Source: CAVVIO01 sp963748095 (lineage in GTDB: Bacteria; Bacteroidota; Bacteroidia; Bacteroidales; UBA10428). From it: 64,000 nucleotides of DNA. The notes below the pieces were generated by a model, which was given only the letters and a program-made list of their open reading frames with translations, was not told where the DNA came from and did not search any database. A program made the position numbers and the translations under genes. This document shows, in pieces, positions 57,646 to 64,000 of the stretch. Each line of letters starts with the position of its first letter. Position 1 is the first letter of the stretch. The stretch covers positions 219,701 through 283,700 of the forward strand of contig CAVVIO010000097.1 of the NCBI GenBank assembly GCA_963748095.1, read 5' to 3'.

Positions 57646-60600
57646 AACAATTTTCCTCCGCTTATTGAGAGATACAGGATGAAAGCATAAATCAACAGGT
57701 GCAATGCATAGGTCTGACCATTCCCTGTGTACCAGGTTCGTATTTTATCGGCTATCGCTTCATTCCATTCCGAGACACCTGTCCAGAAACGCGTAGCCAG
57801 GGGTGTCATCAGAAAACCGAGGGCCTTTTTATAACCTGCAAACATATTATAGGATATGTGCGTAGTTTCTGGCCTGAAAGGTCTTTCAGCAGCAAAAACA
57901 ATATTGAACTGTTTCACCTTTTGAGCTTTTCGGCTGTTGAACATCAACCATCCTAAAATTACTGCAAACATAACAACCACACTGCTCATGACAGAGAAAG
58001 CATTCCAGTAACCGAATGATGTAGAAGCAAGGTTACCTGCCCAGTTGAGCGTTTCACCAGGAACCTCCGCGGGAATTAAAGTAGCCAGTGGTTTCAGCAG
58101 CAGGTTAGGAGCAACGGAAAGGATCATAATGGCGATCATGAAGATGACCTGGGGGATCAGGTATGCAAAAGGAGCTTCTTTAATCCGGCGATGGTTATCT
58201 TTCAATTGTCCGAGGAATACCGAAGCGATCAGTTTATACAAATAGAGGAAAGCTACAATCCCCGAGAAGAAAACAATTGTTCCCTGAAGGTACCAGCCAT
58301 TCATTAAAACAGCATTATAAAACATCCATTTACCTGCAAAACCTGCCAGTGGTGGCATTCCTGCCACAGTGATAATACCGATAAGCACTACAATGAACGA
58401 CAAGGGCATGCTTTTAATAAGGCCGCCCATTTCGTACATATTACGTGTTTTGGTACGATATATTACACCGGCTGCTGATATGAACAACATGGTTTTATAA
58501 ATAAAGTGCAATACCATGTAATACAGAGCGATCAGTAAACCGAGTTTTGTGTTCATGGCCAGTGCAAAAATGATATACCCCATTGCTCCCACACTCGAAT
58601 AGGCAATAAGCCGTTTCATATCTTCCTCATAAATGGCAAGCATATTACCTCCTATGGCTGTAATAGCACCAATCCAACCCATCAGGTAATATATGTCGTA
58701 TCCAAAAAGATGCTGCGGACCAAAGGCTGTCACAAGCCAGAAAAGACCCAGTATGCCGGAGTTAATCAGTACACCTGATACCAGCGGTGTAGCGTCATCT
58801 TCAGCCTCACTATAAGCACCGGGCAGCCAGATGTGCAGGCCAATTGCTGCTGCCTTAAGCATAAATGCAAGCGCAAACAGTACAAACAACACTCCCCCAC
58901 CGGAAACCACTCCTCCCAGGTTGCCAAAGAAAATATCTCCGACCTTAAACGTCAGCAAACCAAAAGCTGCAAGCATCAGGAAAGCGCCTCCGGCAGAAAA
59001 AAGCATGTACCGAAAAGCAGCATCTTCAGCTTTCTTACCCCGAAGGATCAGCATGTAGCTGCCAACTGCCATCAGCTCCCAACCGAGGAAAAAGCTCAGG
59101 TTATCCGACGGATGAACAAGCATTATCAGTCCGTATATAGTCATGGCAGCAAATGGATAAAAGCCTGTACGCTTACCCTTCCTTACGAAGCCGGGAATCA
59201 ATGTCAATATTCCACCCAACAGGAAAACTCCCATGAATACTACCTGAAGGAGGTTCCCGTTTATCAGGGGATATACTACAAATCCATAAACTGACAGCGA
59301 TATAATGAGTAAACTGTTTTTAAGGAAAGCAGGAAGAAAATCGATGATAAAAAATACACTTATCAGTAGTAGAGGCAACAGGACAAATAATGTATCTAAA
59401 TGGAGATAATCAATAAAGAAATACGAAGAAACAAGTAACCCGGTACCGAAAAGAATAACCGGTAATTGTTTGAACCAGGGCATGCTAATTTTTTCGATGC
59501 TGTCAACTTCTTCATGAAAGACCCGTCCGAACCATTTAAAAAGAAATTGAATTTCAAAAATACTTCCCAGCAGGATCAGTACAATCCAGCTCCAACTTGA
59601 TCCTCCGGCCAGATGCATAATCATTTTCCATTTGGCAAAGAATGCAGGAAAAGGAGGAAGTCCGGCCATGGCAGCTACAAAAACACCAAAAAAGAAAAAC
59701 AACAGTACTTTCTTTCGAAGAAGTCCCCATTTTCCCTGATCATCACTTCCGACAATGCCACTCAGCCAGAACAAACCGGCCTTGGCAAAGAAATTCGTTA
59801 GCAGGAAACCAAGAATAATAAACCAGAAACTGCTACCAAAAAATTCAGACATGGTTACCAGTGACAACATCAGTCCTCCCTGCGCCAAAGATGAATAACC
59901 CAACATGCGCCGCACATTTTCCTGACGGGTAGCCAGAAAATTGGAAGCTGCAAAAGTAATGATACCGAAAAGAGCAATCACCGAATGCCAGCTTTCCGGA
60001 ACAACGGGCATCAGTTTATAGATAACGAAAAGCACGGCAGGTACAGAAGCAGCAGAAAGCGCACTGCCTACAGCAGGGTGTGCCGAATCGTACATATCCA
60101 CCGCCCATCCGTTTGCCGGGAATGGTTTGCTCTCCAGCAACAGTGCGGTAATAATAAGAAATGCCGCCACAGCGCCCCCTTTTATCGTGGTTAAGTTTGT
60201 AAGAAAATCAATGTTGAGGGAAGCCGCATATGAATAGGCAAAAATAATCCCTATGAGCAGAAGCCCTGAGATCACAGAGGATGCTATCAAAAACTTAAAT
60301 CCGGCTGCAATGCTGCGCCTGTCCTGAACTAGGAGTATCAGACCGGCTGTGGCAATAGAAGTGACTTCGAGGAAAACAAAGAGGTTAAAAAGGTCACGGG
60401 TCATTACCATTACGTTGAGACCCAGCAAAAAGACGATGAATACAGAGAGAATGTTATTCCCGGATTTTTTCAATATATCGAAGAGATAAATAACAGTCAT
60501 TAACCCGAACAGGTTGATCATGGTAGTGAGAACCGCTTCGGGTAAGCTCATACGCAGATTAATAGCAAATGGAGGATTGAAGCCTGCCGTGAACACCTCA

Positions 60601-60776
60601 ACAGGCTGAACCGATCCGGTAAGGATACCTGTAAGCCACGAGCCTGAAATAGCCAGCATGGCAGTGATGGCAATCAACAGAATGTAAACAAGCACGCTCT
60701 GGTGGCGTTTCCCGGCCAAACCAATAAGGAAGGCTGTAATTAATGCAATGGAGACAATATGAACTGGACTTACCAT
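57642..60776 (-). CDS. Fused double proton/sodium antiporter subunit (MrpD/NuoN-type twice)
   Basis: 1,044 residues, twice the normal length. Both halves match the Proton_antipo_M domain. The first half (about 1-530) includes FLLGLNVMVMTRDLFNLFVFLEV and the PAVGSALSAASVPAVLFVIYK segment; the second (about 530-1040) includes DNLSFFLGWELMAVGSYMLIL and TPLVSGVLINSGILGLFWL. Each half carries the expected helix-embedded charged residues. In the archaeal MBS complex these are the separate subunits H and H'; here they are joined. It should pump or couple ions. Confidence 0.92.
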   Translation of the reverse strand: MVSPVHIVSIALITAFLIGLAGKRHQSVLVYILLIAITAMLAISGSWLTGILTGSVQPVEVFTAGFNPPFAINLRMSLPEAVLTTMINLFGLMTVIYLFDILKKSGNNILSVFIVFLLGLNVMVMTRDLFNLFVFLEVTSIATAGLILLVQDRRSIAAGFKFLIASSVISGLLLIGIIFAYSYAASLNIDFLTNLTTIKGGAVAAFLIITALLLESKPFPANGWAVDMYDSAHPAVGSALSAASVPAVLFVIYKLMPVVPESWHSVIALFGIITFAASNFLATRQENVRRMLGYSSLAQGGLMLSLVTMSEFFGSSFWFIILGFLLTNFFAKAGLFWLSGIVGSDDQGKWGLLRKKVLLFFFFGVFVAAMAGLPPFPAFFAKWKMIMHLAGGSSWSWIVLILLGSIFEIQFLFKWFGRVFHEEVDSIEKISMPWFKQLPVILFGTGLLVSSYFFIDYLHLDTLFVLLPLLLISVFFIIDFLPAFLKNSLLIISLSVYGFVVYPLINGNLLQVVFMGVFLLGGILTLIPGFVRKGKRTGFYPFAAMTIYGLIMLVHPSDNLSFFLGWELMAVGSYMLILRGKKAEDAAFRYMLFSAGGAFLMLAAFGLLTFKVGDIFFGNLGGVVSGGGVLFVLFALAFMLKAAAIGLHIWLPGAYSEAEDDATPLVSGVLINSGILGLFWLVTAFGPQHLFGYDIYYLMGWIGAITAIGGNMLAIYEEDMKRLIAYSSVGAMGYIIFALAMNTKLGLLIALYYMVLHFIYKTMLFISAAGVIYRTKTRNMYEMGGLIKSMPLSFIVVLIGIITVAGMPPLAGFAGKWMFYNAVLMNGWYLQGTIVFFSGIVAFLYLYKLIASVFLGQLKDNHRRIKEAPFAYLIPQVIFMIAIMILSVAPNLLLKPLATLIPAEVPGETLNWAGNLASTSFGYWNAFSVMSSVVVMFAVILGWLMFNSRKAQKVKQFNIVFAAERPFRPETTHISYNMFAGYKKALGFLMTPLATRFWTGVSEWNEAIADKIRTWYTGNGQTYALHLLIYAFILYLSISGGKLL

Positions 60777-61141
60777 TTTGTTTCTTTAAAATCTTTAATA
60801 TCTAGAGATTGTCGGGTTTTAAACATTTTCAATGCATACGTAAGCATCACACCGGTAACTCCCACCCCGATAACAATGGATGTAAGCACCAGGGCCTGTG
60901 GTACAGGGTCGACAAATTTGGATGAAAGATTTGCAACACCTGTGGTAGCGTCGATAATAGGAGCTACGCGGCCTTTCATATAAGAAAGTGACACAATCAC
61001 CAGGTTAAGACCCGCATCGAACAGGGTGAATGCCACAATGATGCGCAGGATATTCTTATTGGTCAACGCACCGTACAATCCAATAAGGATCAGCAGAAAT
61101 CCTGTTACAAGACCGATATTTTGTAAAGTAATGTATTCCAT
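60770..61141 (-). CDS. mrpC: MrpC / NuoK-like subunit
   Basis: 123 residues with three membrane helices, the usual NuoK/MnhC length and layout (LILIGLYGALTNKNILRIIVAF, GVANLSSKFVDPVPQALVLTSIVIG). The conserved acidic residue is in helix 2 (LFDAGLNLV). Its end overlaps the start of the antiporter gene. Part of the Mrp module. Confidence 0.9.
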   Translation of the reverse strand: MEYITLQNIGLVTGFLLILIGLYGALTNKNILRIIVAFTLFDAGLNLVIVSLSYMKGRVAPIIDATTGVANLSSKFVDPVPQALVLTSIVIGVGVTGVMLTYALKMFKTRQSLDIKDFKETKW

Positions 61142-61838
61142 TATTCTTCGTTTTGAACTTCATTGAGATGATGAAGGATATTTGACAGTTCGGCCCCTAC
61201 TTTAAGTCCGATGAAACTGTATATGATCGGAATTGCCCCGGCACTGAACAATCTGCCCAAATGACCAAGGGGAAGGAACCTGTTGTCGAGAAAACCTAAT
61301 CCGAGCACAGCACCCAGAATACCGATGATGACATAGCTGATCCCTGAAATACTTTCAATATAATTGAACAAACCATGGCGAAAATCAGCTTGTGGATTGG
61401 CCATAAGTAACAGCAGGAAGCCCGTTGCTATTACAGCTCCCCCTGAAACCCTCCGCCGGGAGTAAGGTGTCCGTTGATGAATACATATATACCAAACAGT
61501 ACAATTAAAGGAAACAGCAGCTTTTGAGCCGTAGAAAGGATGATAGAAGAAGGTCTGGGATTGCGGTCTGTTTTAGGTTCCTTCCCGTTTGTCAGGAACA
61601 TGGCAATCAGTGATGCTGCCACAAACAGAATGGTTACTTCACCAAGGGTATCAAAACCACGGTAGGTAACTACCACGGCAGTTACCACATTGGCAGCTCC
61701 CACTTCTTTGGCGGAATGGTCGGCATAATAGGCCGGCAATTCGGGAAGTGTAGTATTTTCCTTATGCGTTACAAGGTAACTGCCCAGCAGAATACCCAAA
61801 CCGGCTAAAATTGCGATAATGAACAAATTTTTATACAT
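61141..61838 (-). CDS. mrpB: MrpB-like subunit, frameshifted
   Basis: Two frames make one MnhB protein of about 232 residues. The first (61431-61838) ends in the family motif NGHLTPGGGFQGEL before a stop; the second (61141-61404) continues with the transmembrane C-terminal half. The break is in a run of five C at 61439-61443; with six the join reads GGGFQGGAVIATGFLL. The subunit is required in Mrp complexes, so a sequence error is more likely than a real loss. Confidence 0.85.
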
Positions 61839-62076
61839 CGGATCTCCTGATTTTATTCAGTACATAAAAAAAGATAATGGTAGTAAGCCCGCTGCCGATA
61901 GCAGCCTCGGTCATAGCTACATCCGGTGCAGCCAGAAGCAGGTAAAGAATGGAGGCGATAAGGCTCAAAATTCCAGATGCCAGAACTGCCGTACGGACTC
62001 TTCGTACAACGAGTGCCATAACCGCCATGAACAACATAACCAGGCTCAGAATAACAGCTAAAATAATGTTTCCCAT
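61831..62076 (-). CDS. DUF4040 (MbhD/MrpB N-domain-like) subunit
   Basis: 81 residues. The ATG at 62076 is preceded by a strong Shine-Dalgarno (AGGAGG), which fixes the start. The frame is open to 62157 but the extra part is basic and unlikely. It is a three-helix membrane protein matching DUF4040 (AAPDVAMTEAAIGSGLTTIIF), which in Mbh/Mbs is subunit D. It sits between mrpG and mrpB, as in archaeal operons. Confidence 0.88.
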   Translation of the reverse strand: MGNIILAVILSLVMLFMAVMALVVRRVRTAVLASGILSLIASILYLLLAAPDVAMTEAAIGSGLTTIIFFYVLNKIRRSDV

Positions 62077-62077
62077 T

Positions 62078-62425
62078 TTAATCCTCCTCTTTCTTTTCTG
62101 CGGCCTCAGCTTCCCTGAGTTTATCAACCACTGTTTTTTTGGAAAGGGCAATGCCAATATGATGGGCTGCCCGTGCCAGCGTGTGCGATGATACCGGGTT
62201 GGTCATGATCACAAATGAAATTAAAACAAAAGCTTTACCTGCCCAGGAGGGGTTGATAATGCCAATACCTGCAATCGAAAGGATGGTTCCGAGTGTACTT
62301 GCTTTGGTGCCTGTTTGTAAACGATTGTACAAATCGGGCATCCTCACAATGCCTAGAGCCCCCAGGAAGATAAAGATCGACCCTATCAGGGTGACGATAC
62401 TGCCAATTAACATTCGTATTTCCAT
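62078..62425 (-). CDS. mrpG: MrpG-like subunit
   Basis: 115 residues. Three membrane helices and the family segment GIVRMPDLYNRLQTGTKASTLGT near residue 25 (only the pattern is used) identify MnhG. The C-terminal tail is charged. It is the third gene of the Mrp module. Confidence 0.92.
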   Translation of the reverse strand: MEIRMLIGSIVTLIGSIFIFLGALGIVRMPDLYNRLQTGTKASTLGTILSIAGIGIINPSWAGKAFVLISFVIMTNPVSSHTLARAAHHIGIALSKKTVVDKLREAEAAEKKEED

Positions 62426-62427
62426 AG

Positions 62428-62688
62428 CTAAAGTCCTTTTTCTATAAAACGTGCTACAACAATTACCCCGGTAAAACTCAGCAGGCCGTAAACCAGCGCC
62501 ACGTCAAGGTAAATATACCGGTTATTGAAAAAGGCAATCAGGACAATCAAAGCAATAGAAGTGACTGTCATCACATCAAAAGCCATGACACGATCTGCCG
62601 AAGAAGGACCTTTTATAAAACGCCACAGGGCAGTCAGCATTCCCAGCAGAATAAAACCACCGGCAATATAAAGAATAATTTTAACCAT
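62428..62688 (-). CDS. mrpF: MrpF-like subunit
   Basis: 86 residues with three membrane helices and the MnhF segment GPSSADRVMAFDVMTVTSIALI. The conserved charged positions in helix 1-2 are present. Gene order E-F-G is as in Mrp operons. It overlaps the end of mrpE. Confidence 0.9.
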   Translation of the reverse strand: MVKIILYIAGGFILLGMLTALWRFIKGPSSADRVMAFDVMTVTSIALIVLIAFFNNRYIYLDVALVYGLLSFTGVIVVARFIEKGL

Positions 62689-63175
62689 ACATTACCTCCA
62701 GATATTTTTCAAATTTTGAAACGATTGCACGTGTTGCTTCATCTATTTCAGTACTGCTCACATCAATCCAGTGAATAAACATACTGTCGTCACGAATATC
62801 TACTGTAAGCGTTCCCGGCGTGAGTGTGATGGAATTGGCCAGCAGCATCTTGCCGATATCGGTTTTTAATCGTGTTTTAACTTCCACGATACCAGGATTG
62901 ATGGGAAGTGAAGGTTTCAACACGCGCAGGGCTACATCGATATTCGATTTCAGAAGTTCCCACCAGAACACACCCAAAAAAGCAAAGGCATATACAAAAC
63001 TCTTAGGTGTAAGCCTCACATTTTGAAGTACATTACATTTGCTGCAAAGTAAAACCGCAATCAGCACCGAAATAACCGCTCCTGCAATGAGTACATCTGC
63101 ATCAACCGACCAGTTTAGGGCTAACCAGGTCAGGTAAGACAACACGAAGATCAATAATACATTTTTTAAATTCAT
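62681..63175 (-). CDS. mrpE: MrpE-like subunit
   Basis: 164 residues. N-terminal membrane helices and the MnhE segment WWELLKSNIDVALRVLKPSLPINPGIVEV near 72-100 (only the pattern is used) identify the subunit, with TPGTLTVDIRDDSMFIHWID in the C-terminal soluble part. It is the first gene of the operon that ends with the ferritin-like gene at 52062. A promoter lies 22 bp upstream of its ATG. Confidence 0.92.
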   Translation of the reverse strand: MNLKNVLLIFVLSYLTWLALNWSVDADVLIAGAVISVLIAVLLCSKCNVLQNVRLTPKSFVYAFAFLGVFWWELLKSNIDVALRVLKPSLPINPGIVEVKTRLKTDIGKMLLANSITLTPGTLTVDIRDDSMFIHWIDVSSTEIDEATRAIVSKFEKYLEVMYG

Positions 63176-63196
63176 GTAGTTGAAATTAAATTGTCA

Positions 63197-63231
63197 CAAA
63201 ACTATAAAGTCGCAGATTATCATCCGACAAA
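63197..63231 (-). promoter_or_regulatory. Probable promoter of the Mrp/complex-I-like operon
   Basis: On the minus strand TAGTTTTG at 63204-63197 matches TAnnTTTG about 22 bp before the mrpE ATG. A TTTTG lies upstream, with 23-bp spacing, slightly long. Two TTGAT half-sites (63270-63274 and 63282-63286) lie further upstream and could belong to an FNR-type operator, but they do not form a clear TTGAT-N4-ATCAA palindrome. Confidence 0.5.
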
Positions 63232-63334
63232 ACCCTGTAGAGATAAATTTAATATCCGGTGAAATTACGTTGATAATAGAATTGATATAAAGCAATAAAA
63301 AAATAGACGTATAGTTAATGATCTAAATAAAAGT

Positions 63335-63342
63335 TAATTTTG
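63335..63342 (+). promoter_or_regulatory. Possible -7 box of the FNR-like gene
   Basis: TAATTTTG matches TAnnTTTG 24 bp before the ATG at 63366. The -33 element is weak. Confidence 0.45.
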
Positions 63343-63365
63343 CCGGTATACCATTGGAATAAAAA

Positions 63366-64000
63366 ATGTACGATCAAAAGAAAACATGTCCGGAATGTGG
63401 AGCAAAATCAGTATGCTTCAGACAACTAAGCATGCTGGAACTCGAAGTTGCCGATGCAAACCGTGTACAGTTACATTACCGCAAAGGTGAGAACATTGCC
63501 AAACAGGGGGCTTTTGTTACGCAGATCCTGTATTTACAAAAAGGCCTGGTAAAGGTGTATATGGAGACAAATGGTGATAACGACATGATCCTGAATATTT
63601 TTAACGAAGGCAGCCTGATCGGTTTATCCAATATTTTTTCCAGTGCCCCCATGCAGTATTCGGTAGCTGCCATAGAAGATTCGGTAATTTGTGCTATCGA
63701 TAAAAAAGTAATTGAAGAAATGGTAAAGAATAATGGTGAATTCGCGAAAAGTATCATCGAAGACATCAACAAATGCACTTTTTACCATTTTAAAAAGCTA
63801 ATTGCTGCTACCCAGAAACAGCTTAACGGACGTATGGCCGATGCCCTGCTTCACTTATCGGATGAAGTTTTCCACAGTGAAGATTTCGAAATGGTCCTGT
63901 CGCGAAAAGAACTGGCCGAACTGGCTGGTATGAGCATGATGAGTGCTGTGCGCGTAATCAAGGATCTGGAGCAAAACGGCATTATTGCAGAAAATAAGGG
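63366..64000 (+). CDS. Crp/Fnr family regulator with FNR-type cysteines (runs off the right edge)
   Basis: 211 residues are visible. Cys8, Cys11 and Cys17 give C-x2-C-x5-C, the exact N-terminal spacing of E. coli FNR (20, 23, 29), and Cys109 (SVICAI) aligns with FNR Cys122 (SMVCEI). So all four ligands of the oxygen-sensing [4Fe-4S] cluster are present. A cyclic-nucleotide-binding-like domain (about 35-120) and the winged helix (SRKELAELAGMSMMSAVRVIKDL) follow. It is divergent from the Mrp/complex-I-like operon and is likely to regulate it in response to oxygen. Confidence 0.9.
   Translation, partial: MYDQKKTCPECGAKSVCFRQLSMLELEVADANRVQLHYRKGENIAKQGAFVTQILYLQKGLVKVYMETNGDNDMILNIFNEGSLIGLSNIFSSAPMQYSVAAIEDSVICAIDKKVIEEMVKNNGEFAKSIIEDINKCTFYHFKKLIAATQKQLNGRMADALLHLSDEVFHSEDFEMVLSRKELAELAGMSMMSAVRVIKDLEQNGIIAENK

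Noticed and set aside
52527..60776. Canonical respiratory complex I
   Set aside because: NuoA, E, F, G, J, L and M are absent, Mrp subunits replace them, and the ferredoxin domain is fused to a flavoprotein.
52062..63175. An energy-converting [NiFe] hydrogenase
   Set aside because: Both CxxC motifs of the large subunit have glutamate at the second position, so the metal site of a hydrogenase is not conserved, and no maturation genes are nearby.

Overview
The window looks like a chromosomal segment of an anaerobic or facultative Bacteroidota, most likely a Bacteroidales/Marinilabiliales-type organism. The evidence is a giant hybrid two-component regulator (periplasmic propellers, kinase, receiver and AraC domain in one chain), an ECF sigma/FecR pair of the Bacteroidota type, STN and carboxypeptidase-regulatory domains, GWxTD and DUF3127 proteins, and several promoters of the form TTTG-N19-TAnnTTTG. 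No rRNA, CRISPR array, transposase or clear prophage is seen.

Layout. 1-9.9 kb (minus strand): the N-terminus of a GH31 glycosidase, a hybrid two-component regulator, and a sigma/FecR/STN-protein operon with a frameshifted paralogue upstream. 10-22.5 kb: mostly housekeeping genes (DMT exporter, phosphatidylserine decarboxylase, PQQ-propeller protein, ABC-2 exporter pair, rlmD, ABC-F, GWxTD protein, rlmB). 22.5-28.2 kb: a nitrogen cluster with an AsnC/Lrp regulator divergent from asnB, then asnA, an ammonium transporter and a PII protein. The asnB leader holds a perfect 13-bp inverted repeat. 28.2-41 kb: MscS channel, M64-type peptidase, two prolyl isomerases, TPR-PD40-SPOR envelope protein, clpS, NfeD/flotillin pair, tRNA-Ser followed by tandemly duplicated terminators, universal stress protein, an envelope-stress-like trio (YtxH, holin-III family, small ORF), AI-2E transporter and ferredoxin. 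41.1-41.9 kb: one promoter, four degenerate tRNA-Pro-derived repeat units, an intact tRNA-Pro(TGG) and a terminator. 42-52 kb: a carbohydrate-active region (lectin-like secreted proteins, GH115, GH43) with an unrelated AT-rich lipoprotein gene inserted.

52-63.2 kb (minus strand) is the most striking part. It is a 13- or 14-gene operon encoding Mrp-type antiporter subunits (E, F, G, DUF4040, B, C and a fused double D-type subunit) followed by complex-I-like H, B, C and D subunits. It ends with a protein that fuses a NuoI-like two-cluster ferredoxin domain to a GltD/NfnB-like flavoprotein, plus a ferritin-like protein. The layout matches the archaeal Mbh/Mbs (MBX) family. In the large subunit the second cysteine of each hydrogenase CxxC motif is glutamate, so it should not be a hydrogenase. 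I infer a ferredoxin:NAD(P) or sulfane-type oxidoreductase coupled to ion pumping. A divergent regulator with all four FNR iron-sulfur cysteines begins at the right edge.

Nine genes are split by small indels, several in homopolymers. Some are in genes that should be essential to their complex (MrpB), so many are probably sequence errors rather than true pseudogenes.
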